Assembly (NCBI GenBank): GCA_024180945.1
Contig: JAKSGN010000022.1
Location: 744,001 to 808,000 of the forward strand
Direction: 5' to 3'
DNA: 64,000 nucleotides
Source: Macrophomina tecta
Taxonomy: Eukaryota; Ascomycota; Dothideomycetes; Botryosphaeriales; Botryosphaeriaceae
Part shown: positions 54,127 through 64,000 of the stretch, in pieces
Layout of the letters: every line of letters begins with the position of its first letter
How positions within the stretch are numbered: position 1 is the first letter of the stretch
The notes under the pieces: model-generated
What the model was told of the DNA's origin: nothing
Databases searched by the model: none
Seen by the model: only the letters and a program-made list of their open reading frames with translations
Made by a program: the position numbers and the translations under genes

Positions 54127-54922
54127 TATTATAAATCCCCGGGGATAAGGGCTTTATAACCCCACGGGCTAGGAGCCCGCACGGGAAAAGGCACCGCAGG
54201 GGCTAGAAACCCTTATAGGTAGTAGAGCCGTATAACTAAGGTGCCCGTACGGGAAAACCAGCCTTAAAGAAGAACGGCACGTATAGGCCTAGGCTAGGTA
54301 ATAATAGAAGCCTACACGGGAATAATACCTACGTAGCATAGTAATATACTAAGAATAGAATTCTATAGAAAAAGAATTAGTTACGAAAGTACGCTTAGCT
54401 AAACTAGGTAATAAGTATAAGAGTATATATTCTTACTAAGAATAGAAGATAGAACCTAGAAAACTAACTTTTAAGTATGAAGAACGAATAAGAGAAAGGT
54501 AGATATATTATCTATTTATTAAGAAAGAAGTCGAATTCCGAAAAATAGGTATTAGTACCTAAGTTATATAGGACCTACTAGGCCTACTTAAGGATTAGAA
54601 GTCTTAGTACTAATCTAATTCTTAGATTAATCTAATACTATAATTAATCTAATAGTTATCTTAATTCCTAGATTATTATAGCTTTTTTATAGTATATAGA
54701 ATATACTTATTAGATAGTACTTTAGCCTTTATAGTTAACTTAAGATTTTAATATAGACTTATTAGAGATAATAAGCCTAATATATATCGCGTACTAATCT
54801 ATTACATAACTGCTACTTATTATTCTAATTCTTTACCCTTCTCTTATTCTTTAAGGTAAATCTTATTACTATCTAACCCTACTAGGTAACTTTAAAGCCT
54901 AGTAGAAGAGGCCGCCGTTATA
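54127..54922 (+). repeat. RIP-mutated 5' LTR of the Gypsy element
   Basis: 796 bases that align along their whole length with the reverse complement of the clean solo LTR at 55,337-56,079; in the parts I compared, nearly all differences are C-to-T or G-to-A. The start reads TATTATAAATCCCC where the clean LTR has TGTTACGAACCCC; the end reads GCCGCCGTTATA versus GCCGCCGTTACA. Confidence 0.85.
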
Positions 54923-55331
54923 CTTTAACTACTATTTTTATAAGGGAAGGTAGTTCTAAGAAGAAAAATACTTAACGATAAAATAGTATTATCTAATACT
55001 TAATACTAACTAAGTAATATAATAAACGATATAGATATAAATAATAACGGTTCTTTATAGCTAACTATAGCCGACTTCTTTTAGGTTATCTAAGATATAT
55101 AAGGCTAGATCGGTAAACTTCGCGAATAACTCTAGAAGTAAACTAATAAGAATACCTAGCTCTACTAATAAATAGGTAAACTTCGTAACTAAGCTATTCT
55201 AGCAGCCTATACTTCGGTGCTAGTATACGCTCTAATATTTATAGTAACTTAACCCTCTAATAGAAGTACGAAGATAGCTAAACTAAATCTATTCTATAGT
55301 AACTAAAAGAAGCTTTAAATCTTTCTTTTAT

Positions 55332-56084
55332 AACTTTGTAACGGCGGCCTCTTCCACTAGGCTTAGGAGTCACCTAGTAGGGTCAGGTAGCGGTAGGGTT
55401 TACCTTGAAGGGCAAGAGAAGGGTAAAGGATTGGAACGATGGGTAGCGGTCACGTGATAGGTTGGTGCGCGGTGCGCGTCAGGCTTGTTACCTCCAATAA
55501 GTCTGTATTGGAATCTTGAGTTGACCACGAAGGTCAAAGTACTATCTAAGGAGTGTGTCTATATACTGTAGGAAATGTGTAGCAATCTGTGGATAGTGGT
55601 GGATAGTTGGCATCCTTGGTTATCCAAGCGTCGTGGAGGATAGTCGTGATCCTTCGTTATCCAGTGGGCCCGGTGGGTCCCACGTGACTTGGGCGCTAAG
55701 GCCTGTTTTCCGGAACCCGACTTCTGCCCTGATGAGCGGACGACATGTTCGACATTCTCTTGTTCGTCCCTTGTGTCCGAAGTCGGTTTCCTGGATCTGT
55801 GCCCTTTCCCTGTGGGTGTCTTTCCCCTGCGGGAACTCGGTCCTGCTATTCTTCCGGGTAGTCGCTGTGCTGCGCGGGCGTCGTTCCCGTGCGGGCCTCT
55901 GTTGCTGCCTGGCTCGGGGCCGTACGTGCCGCCTTCCCTTGAGGCTGGGTTTCCCGTGCGGGCGTTCCGGCCGTGCGGCTCTGCTGCCCGTGAGGGTTCT
56001 TGGTCCCTGCGGTGCCTTTTCCCGTGCGGGCTTCCTACCCGTGGGGTCATAAAGCCCTTGTCCTCTGGGGTTCGTAACAAACTT
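55332..56084. repeat. 5-bp target duplication flanking the solo LTR
   Basis: AACTT at 55,332-55,336 and again at 56,080-56,084 directly flank the TG...CA-type termini of the solo LTR; five bases is the expected length for LTR retroelements. Confidence 0.9.
55337..56079 (-). mobile_element. Unmutated, GC-rich solo LTR nested in the RIP'd Gypsy element
   Basis: 743 bases, + strand TGTAACGGCGG ... GGGTTCGTAACA, so on its own (minus) strand it starts TGTTACGAACCCC and ends GCCGTTACA. It is the clean, inverted counterpart of the mutated LTR at 54,127-54,922. No internal region and no second LTR are present, so it is a solo LTR left by LTR-LTR recombination. It landed in gag of the older element. 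Several ORFs (for example 55,559-56,080 minus) exist only because the sequence is GC-rich. Confidence 0.92.
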
Positions 56085-59000
56085 AATCTATACTTTTTCT
56101 TTAACTCTAGAGACTTTTCTATAAATAATAAAAAGATAATATTCGCTACTACCTATCTCCGCGATACTATAATATAGTAGTTTAAGCCCTACCTTAAAGA
56201 CCGAATAGAGAAAGAACTAGAGGTATATAAGAAAAATACTAAAAAAGTCTTTAATAGCTATAAGTACTTTATAACTTAGATTAAGTAAAGCTTTAGAGAC
56301 CTCGATAAAGTTAATAAGGCCTAACGAGCCGTTATAAATATCTACTAGAAGACCTTAGTAGTAGACTATACTATAGAGTTCTAAAAAGCTGCCGTATATT
56401 TAGATAATTAGTCTAATCGCGCCCTTATAGACTACTACTACCGAGGACTTAAGGAGAGGATTAAAGACTAACTTATAATATAAAATAATTCTAAGACCCT
56501 AGATAAGCTTATTAAGCTAGCTATTAAATACGATAACCGCCTCTTTAAGCGCTAATTAGAAAAATATAAGAGAAACTACGAAGCTAATACTTCGCATTCC
56601 TCGTAACTACGCTATACGTAAAAAGAAGATGACGCTATAGAACTAAACGCCGCTTAATAAAGCGATAAAGATAATAAGTACGAGAGATAACCTTAATACT
56701 AGTAGATAAAGTAAGAAATAGAACGCTTTAATAAAGAACTCTATATCTACTATAAAGATAAGTAGAACCCCTAGTACTACTACCTATAATAAAATAAAAC
56801 CGGTAAGACTACCGCTGTCGCTACTTAAGAAGAAGAGGAACCCCGCTCTACGTCTATTTTAAATAAAGAAGTTAACTACGCGGCTATAAGCTAGACCGCC
56901 TACTACGATAATAACTATACGATCTATTAGAATAATAAATAGGCTACTAGATAGTACTTTTTTAAGCCGTAGTAGCTAAATCTAGCTATACGTAATAAGA
57001 AAGTACTAGAAATTAATAATTTAATTAATAACTTTCTCTATAACGATGAGCTAGTCGATAGTAATATAGATAAACTCTATAATAGTATACTTAAATCTAG
57101 CGAAGTAGGAAATATAAAGTAATAGTAAGACTAAGCTATACTTAACTAAATTATAAAATACCTAAATAAATACGAAGATACGAGGCGCGTCGAAGCTAGC
57201 CTTACCCCTATAATTAACTAGACTCCTAGATTAAGAATAGACCTACTACCTTAGTAATACTAAGTAAAGAACGAGAAGCTTAGCTCTTAATTCTATAAAA
57301 ATAATATATAGTATTCTTAGAAGAAATTACCCCTTATCTTAGCTAACGAAGTAGCGACCTAGCTCGAAAGTAAGACTCGGGGAGTATAGTAATAATAAAA
57401 CCTCGCGTACTTATAAAGTATAGCGCTTACCCTTAGTATATACGAAATAGTAACTAGGGTATAAAATACTCTATAATAGATTTTAAGAAAGAAATACGCT
57501 ATATCTATCTTCGAATACTAGGTCTATAATAACCAAATTAGCTAGCGGCACCGTATTAGGCACAGATACTAGATATAGTAGAAGAAATTACTAATTTTAG
57601 TAGAAGACTAGAACTTCTACTTTTATAAGAAGATAGTAAGCCGCTATTTATTAAAAAACTAAACGGCCTTCCTAGCTAGGAATTCTAGAAGGGGCTATTA
57701 GATAGGTTTCTTAACTAGGTTTTATATATATTAAATAATATACGCACCTTAGAAAAAATTCTTAGAATACTAGTAACTATTTATAGGCGAACCGCGATAG
57801 CTATACTTAATAGTAGAGTAGAAGATAACTTTATTAGCTATATCTTCGCTATCTAGAATAATATTTAACTTATAAGAAAAGACTATCCCTACTTACTAAA
57901 AATAATAAACGGGTCGGCCGCTTTATATAATAAAGAATAGATTCGAGTTAAAATAGAACCCGTAAAGCTTACTATTAAGAAATATATAGAGAAGATTATA
58001 CTTAACATAACCTCTATACTAGAATACGATATTATTCTAGAAATCCCGTAGTTTAAAACTTACAAATTATATATTTAATAGAAGAAAAGAATAGTTACCT
58101 TTCTAAATAAGAAATATGTTAAATACCTAGTAACCGCTAAAAGAATACTAACGGTTAAGAAAAACTCTATAGATATCTAAGAAATCTTAATAAGTATACT
58201 AAATCGTATAAGAAACTAAGAAGAGAAGATATATACTATTCTTATTAAAATAAGCCTAGAATATAAGTAGAAAATCCTAGCTCGTATAATAAGAGACCTT
58301 CGCTAGAAGAATAATGACGTTCTAAAGCTAGTTAAAGAAGACTACCCCTAGAGGATTTATAAAAAATATAACCTATCCACTTACGAATAGATAAATATCA
58401 TTAAATAAGGTATTTTAGTAGTTAAGGGTAATATAGACCTTAGTAGAATTATAAGACCTACTATAGATAAATTAGTACTAATATTAAAACTAGAAACTAT
58501 TCTATAAGAATTCTAGGACTTCTAATAACTATTCTAAAAAAGGGGTAAAGAATAATTACTAGAATATAAACTATAGGACTATAAGATATTTCTAATACCC
58601 GAAACGTAATCTACGTTTAAGCCTATATACTCGCTTTTAGAGAAAGAGGTAGAGGCCTTAAGAAAGTATATTAAAAAGAACCTAGAATGAGAATATATAC
58701 GCCTATTATTATTACTAGCTAGTTATTCTATTCTATTTATTCTAAAGAAAAACGGTAAACTACGCCTCTATATTAACTATAGATAACTAAATAATATTAC
58801 CGTTAAAAACTAGTACCCCCTACCTTATATCGATAAGCTATAAGATAAACTCCGTAATACTAAGTATTTTACTAAGCTAGACCTTAGAGATAGCTACTAT
58901 CTAGTCTATATTAAGAAAGGGGAAGAGTGGAAAACGGTATTCTAGATAAGATTTAGATACTATAAGTATATAGTAATACTCTTCAGGCTTACTAATATAT

Positions 59001-62000
59001 TAGCTATCTTTTAGAGCTTAGTTAACGATATACTACGTTTATATTTAGATATATTCGCTTTGGCTTACCTAGATAATATTCTAATATACTTAGAAACACT
59101 CGAAGAATATACCAAGTATATAAGAAAAATTCTATAGATACTAGATAAACGAAATCTCTAAGTAGCCCCGAAAAAGAGCGAATAGTATACGTAGAAGATA
59201 AAATACCTTAGGTTTATTATTATCCCTAGATATATTAGTATAGACGATAAAAAGCTAGATACTATAAGAGACTAGTCTACGCTAAAAACTATTAGAGAAG
59301 TATAATTCTTTCTTAGATTTACTAACTTTTATTAAAAGTTTATTCTAAACTACGCGAAGGTATCTATACCTCTTATAAACCTAATAAAAAGAAAATACGG
59401 GTTCGTATAGAAAAAAAGATAATAAATAGCCTTTAACTTACTAAAGTATATATTTATAGAGGTATTAGTCCTAGGTATCTATAATTCTAATCTATTTATT
59501 ACGGTCGAGACTAATGTTTCTAACTACGCTATTAGAGTAGTCCTTAGCTAGCTAGACGAGTAAGGTAAACTATATTTTATTACCTTCTATTCGAGAAAAA
59601 TATTAGGTCTCGAAAAGAACTATAATATCTATAATAAGAAACTCCTAGCTATTATTATAGTCTTTAAAGAATAGAGATACTACCTTAAAGAGGCTAAATA
59701 CTAAATTATAGTATACTATAACTATAAGAACCTATTATACTTTACTACTACTAAAAAACTAAATCGACGATAGATTAGATAGGTCGAAGAACTAGTATTA
59801 TATGATATAAAGATTATCTATAAAAAGAAATCTAAAAATGCTCGCGTAGATATGCTAAGTAAACGAGTTAATTATATCGAAGAAAAGCTAGGTCTATAAC
59901 CTATAATATTTAATACGCGGAAAGACGGGTCTTTTATACCCGCTAGCTATAGCCACTAGATTATCGCTATTTATAGTATTAAATAGATATAGCTTTAAGA
60001 AGAACTAGATAACTCGCTTATTCTAGTTAGACTACTCGCCCTAGTAATACATCTTAAAGGTAATAAATAGGAGCGTAAGATTCGAGAAGCCTATATAGAT
60101 AATGTAATAGCTTAAGAAATTAAAGAACTTAAAAATAACCTTTAAATAACTAAAAACGTAGACGATATAATTCTATTTTTAGAATTAGTCTACGTTCCGG
60201 TTAAACTACGGGAAGAACTCGTAAAAGATATATATAAAGCCCTAGTATACGGTTATTAAGAAATAAATAAGATAATAAAGCGAATTACGAGAAGCTACTA
60301 TTTTCTAAGGCTTAAAAAAACCATTTAACGGGTAATCTTATAATATAATCTCTATATTAGAAGTAAGGCTACGAGATACGTATCTTATAAATCGCTTTAG
60401 CTACTACTAGTACTAAAGCATTCTTAGTAATCTATCTTACTAGACTTTATTATAGATCTACCTAAGTTAAGAAAACCGCTTACTAAGGTTAAATATAACT
60501 TAATTCTAGTTATCGTTAATAGAATAATAAAGTACGTATACTACCTACTATACCTTAAATTAGTAAATATAAAAGAACTTACCTATATATTCCTAAAAAT
60601 AATTTTCGGTAACTATAGATTACTAGAAGAGCTCGTATTAAATAGAGATTAACTATTTATATTTTAATTCTAGTAAAGCCTTACTCGATAGTTTAGAGCT
60701 AAGTATAAGCTCTTAACTACGGTATATTCTTAAATAGATAGATAAATAGAATAGATAAATTAGACGCTAAAATAATACTTATACTACTATCTTAACTATA
60801 TATAAGATAACTAGGTTAAGCTACTACCGCTTATATAATTCGCGTATAATAGCTTAAAGATATCCGCTATATAAGAATTTCCGTTCTACGCTAACTATAG
60901 ATACGAGCTAATAGCCTATAGATATCTAATACCTAGCGAGTTATTAGCCTAAAAAAAAATTCTTAAAGTAGACTAGCTAAAGATACTCTACGTATAACTA
61001 TATCTAGACCTCAAATTCGTAGTCCTATAAATAGATAAATACTATAATAGATAGTACTAGGAGGTACTAAAGCTTAAGAAAGAAAATAAAGTTTATCTTC
61101 TTAGTAAAAATTTTAAATAAAAAAAGAATAACCGACTAAGTAAAAAATTAGATTTTAAAAAAATCGATTTCTTTAAAATTAAGAAATAAATCGAAAAGGT
61201 TAATTTTCGCCTTAAATTACTAGATACTATATAAATATATCTAGTATTTTACGTCGCCCTACTTAAACTAATATTCTAAGATACTACGCTATTACGCTAA
61301 ATAGAAGAAATTATCCCAAAAAATCTAAACGCTAATAAAAATAAGAACTAGAACATAGAATAAGTTCTAGATAATAGCTATATTAATAATTAGTTTAGAT
61401 ACCTTCTTAAATAGAAGAAAGACTAGAATAATATTTAGAAACTACTAAAACTCTATAATTATTAAGAACTTATTAATAAGTTCTATTACCGAAATCTAGA
61501 TCGACTAATACCGCCGACTCGTTATATATAAAGGACCTAAAATTAAAATTAAAAAATAAAGACTACTGCACCTAATTTACTAGCTCGAAATTCTCGGGCG
61601 GCGTAGTACTAGAGCTAGTACTAGAAGAACTAATAGACTAGAATAAACCTATAATAGTATTAGCTAAGATATCGCTATATAAATACTTTACTTATTAATT
61701 TTCCTCAGCGTTTTTAGGGTTAATAGAATTTTTAGCCTCGCGAGCCGCCTTTAAATAATCTAGCTTTTTAAGATCTTTAATAGACTACGCCTTCTTATTT
61801 AGTATTAAGCTACTATAGTATTATAGTAAGATCTTCTATTTTCGAGAATATTCTAGACGGGATAAAGCGGCGCGTAACTCGAACATTAGCTTAGAAATAG
61901 TATTTAAGGCCTCTATCTTATCCGCGATAATCTTCGTAATAGTATACTCTAGATAAACGACTAGAAGGGAAAAGTTAAAATAAGTTAAATAGAAATAAAA

Positions 62001-62357
62001 AGAACTTATAGTTATTCTTCTCTATACTACTAGCGTTATAATAGATATTACTATAACGAGTATACTCGCCGTAATACGAATACTCTAGAGTAATATAATA
62101 TACTACCGCCTTACTCTTCTCCTCTAATAAAAGACAACGAGTATAAGAAATTAGTATATCTAGGCCTAGAAGATTATATAAAGAATTAATCTTTACGCTA
62201 AGATACTTACGCTTAGCTTACTATATATTACGCTTACGCTTAGAAGGTATTATAGGAAATACTTATAATGAAGAGAAATAAAGAGATACAAAAAGCCTAA
62301 AAAGATATAGATAAATAAATAAATCTTTAGGCTGAAGATTCTTAAAGGAGGAAATAG

Positions 62358-62556
62358 TATTATAAACCCCCGGAAATAAGAGCTTTATAATTCTACGAAC
62401 TAGAAGCCTATATAGAAAAAAATACTATAAGGGCTAAAAATTCTTACAAGTAGTAGAGCTATATAACTAAGATACCCGTATAGAAAAACTAGCCTTAAGA
62501 AAGAATGGCATATATAAATCTAAACTAGATAATAATAAAAGCCTATATAAAAATTA
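62358..62556 (+). repeat. Partial 3' LTR of the Gypsy element
   Basis: About 200 bases similar to the first part of the LTR at 54,127 (TATTATAAACCCC, then GTAGTAGAGC, CTAGCCTTAA); similarity stops near 62,556, where unrelated sequence begins, so the 3' LTR is truncated or interrupted. Confidence 0.8.
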
Positions 62557-64000
62557 CTAGAATCCACTTTCTAAATAAATTAAGGCCTTATAGGACTTCG
62601 GGAATAAGATATATAAAAGTAGTTAATTATATTACCTTAAATACCTTTTAGCGGCGGCTATTTATCTACGCTATACTATTTTTCTTTTCTAGGCGGCTCG
62701 AGGCCGCTACTATCCCGGAAAAGGATCTTCTTCTTACTAACTACCGTATTCTAATATCTAGGCGGGTGGATTTTAATAGATCGTAATCTATTATAGTCCT
62801 TAGATACGGAAAGTTAATTAGAGAGAAAATAAAAGCTAGAAAAATAAAAGAAAAGAAAAGAAAAGAAAAATAAACTCTTTATATTATTTCTTCTATCTAT
62901 TATCTTCTTCTAAAGCATTATAACTTAAAAACTAAAAGAAAAAGAACTTTTTTTTTTTTTTTTTTTTTTTTTAGTAAACCCTAGACCTTCATATCGCTAT
63001 ACTAGAATTTAGAGGGTACTAATAAGAAAGAAAAGACGAAGAAAATACTTTATAGTAGAACGGAAATTTTCTTCTTCTAAATTAGTAGTTTAATTATTAT
63101 ACTTAGAACGGGTTTCCCCTTTAGAGAAAGAGAAAACGGTCGCTAGCGACTAGCGATTCTACTTTAAGTTTATCGTCGAAGATTAAGATAATTTTATTCG
63201 GCTTAGCTTTCTTTAGTATCTCCTAGGGTAAATAAAATTCTAGCGGTACTAAGCGTTTCTTATTTCTAGATATCTTCGGCTTCGGCTAGCGTTTCTTCTT
63301 ATTGGTATAGAAGCGCTACCGGATTATAGTACGTTAGTTAATATCGCGTTATATAGCGTGCTTATAGCGCTCTAGAAATATAAACTAAGCTTCTAGAGCT
63401 TAGAGCTCTTAAGTTAGCAAAATATCTTTTCGACCTATAAAGTATTATAATACCTCTTATATTCTATCTTTCGGGAAGATCTTTCTTATAACCTTAAAAA
63501 TTACTACGCTAAAGTTAAGAGTGCCCGTAGCGTAATCTTTAATTATAAAATTAAAGCTATTCTATAGAATATTCTTCTATAACTCGAGTCCGCTACGAAG
63601 GGCTTCGATATTATACTTTAGATAATTCTAAGTAAGTATATTTATAACTTAGCTTACGTATTTCGTAAGAGATACTAGTATCTCTTTCTAGCGCTCGATC
63701 TATACTTTTATAGCTACGAATATGGTTTATTTAACCCTCTCTAGAATTTTAGTTACTTAGGCGATTTATTAGAAGGTAACTTAGTATACAAATTCTAAAT
63801 ATCTAACGAAGGCTAGGATTTCTTCTATTCTTAGAAACTCTTTTAATTTATTATTACTCTTAGATCTAATCTTTTTTTATAGAGGCGGTATTAGGGTCTC
63901 TACTACTTTATTATTATTATTTAGATCCGAGAGGTTCTTCTTCTTAAAACGAGTAGTTAGCTTTATAATTATAGTCTTTATAGTTCTTCGTAACTTCTCT
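62557..64000. repeat. RIP-degraded repeat DNA running off the window
   Basis: AT-rich with a T25 run at about 62,948-62,972. From 63.1 to 64.0 kb the minus strand reads, with stops ignored, as a long protein-like run (for example NLSDLNNNKVVETLIPPL; EILAFVRYLEFVYQVTF), probably a gag-like or other transposon ORF that I cannot assign. Confidence 0.65.

Larger units (their letters stand above)
54127..62556 (+). mobile_element. RIP-inactivated Gypsy/chromovirus LTR retrotransposon
   Basis: LTRs at 54,127-54,922 and (partial) 62,358-62,556 bracket a + strand gag-pol relic. Reading through stops, in order: gag (about 55.27-56.60 kb, interrupted by the nested solo LTR; IKQSFRDLDKVNKAQRAVI, YYRGLKERIKDQLI), protease (about 57.8 kb, EDNFISY), reverse transcriptase (58.65-59.3 kb; KTVFxxRFRYYKY-type stretch, ALAYLDNILIYLETLEE), RNase H (59.4-59.9 kb), integrase (60.2-60.95 kb; DFIIDLP ... 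DRDxLFIF ... QTDRQIEQIN), and a chromodomain (61.36-61.50 kb; FRYLLKWKK then ELINKFYYRNLD). Gln and Trp codons have become stops throughout, as RIP predicts. Nothing can be translated. The order RT-RNaseH-integrase-chromodomain is that of a chromovirus. Confidence 0.9.

Noticed and set aside
55559..56080. Long ORFs on both strands in the GC-rich island
   Set aside because: They lie inside the solo LTR, overlap each other, and vanish in the RIP'd copy of the same sequence; GC richness alone explains them.

Overview
The window is nuclear DNA of a filamentous ascomycete (Pezizomycotina; Dothideomycetes would fit but I cannot prove the class). The reasons are dense genes on both strands, 45-100 nt introns with GTRNGT donors and CTRAY branch points, and fungal-type proteins (Sec9, Sec10, Nus1, Opa3, Polo kinase, class I myosin with SH3 and acidic tail, DUF6536 and TMEM205-like membrane proteins). 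The last 12.3 kb is AT-rich DNA almost without CpA/TpG, the mark of repeat-induced point mutation (RIP). Exon boundaries given here were read by eye from splice signals and frame continuity; no RNA evidence was available.

Layout. 0.1-7.8 kb: housekeeping block with SEC9 (+) and SEC10 (-) convergent, a small ORF directly 5' of SEC10, and NUS1 (+). 7.8-14.6 kb: a decayed NLR-type gene (alpha/beta hydrolase plus NB-ARC) beside a 1,091-residue kinase-ankyrin protein. 15.2-24.7 kb: an unknown gene, OPA3 (-) divergent from a Polo-like kinase (+), and myosin I (+). 26.1-32.2 kb: a DUF2235-GTPase fusion gene that is decayed and split by an intact hAT DNA transposon (28,882-31,606) with a perfect 8-bp target duplication. 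33.2-33.9 kb: the 3' half of a broken cytochrome P450. 35.0-51.2 kb: vacuolar zinc transporter, DUF6536 membrane protein, and six further mostly uncharacterised conserved fungal genes ending with a TMEM205-like protein.

51.7-64.0 kb: a RIP compartment. It holds a Gypsy/chromovirus LTR retrotransposon riddled with stop codons (gag, protease, RT, RNase H, integrase and chromodomain still traceable on the + strand). Nested in its gag, in inverted orientation, is a GC-rich, unmutated solo LTR of the same family with a perfect 5-bp target duplication. Comparing the two LTRs shows the RIP mutations base by base.

How the parts relate. The essential genes act in secretion and growth (Sec9 t-SNARE and Sec10 exocyst subunit at the plasma membrane, myosin I in actin patches, Polo kinase in mitosis, Nus1 in dolichol synthesis). 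Between them lies a dynamic segment (7.8-34 kb) of immunity-like or accessory genes (NLR, kinase-ankyrin, DUF2235-GTPase, P450), most of them dying. I found no tRNA, rRNA or CRISPR array.
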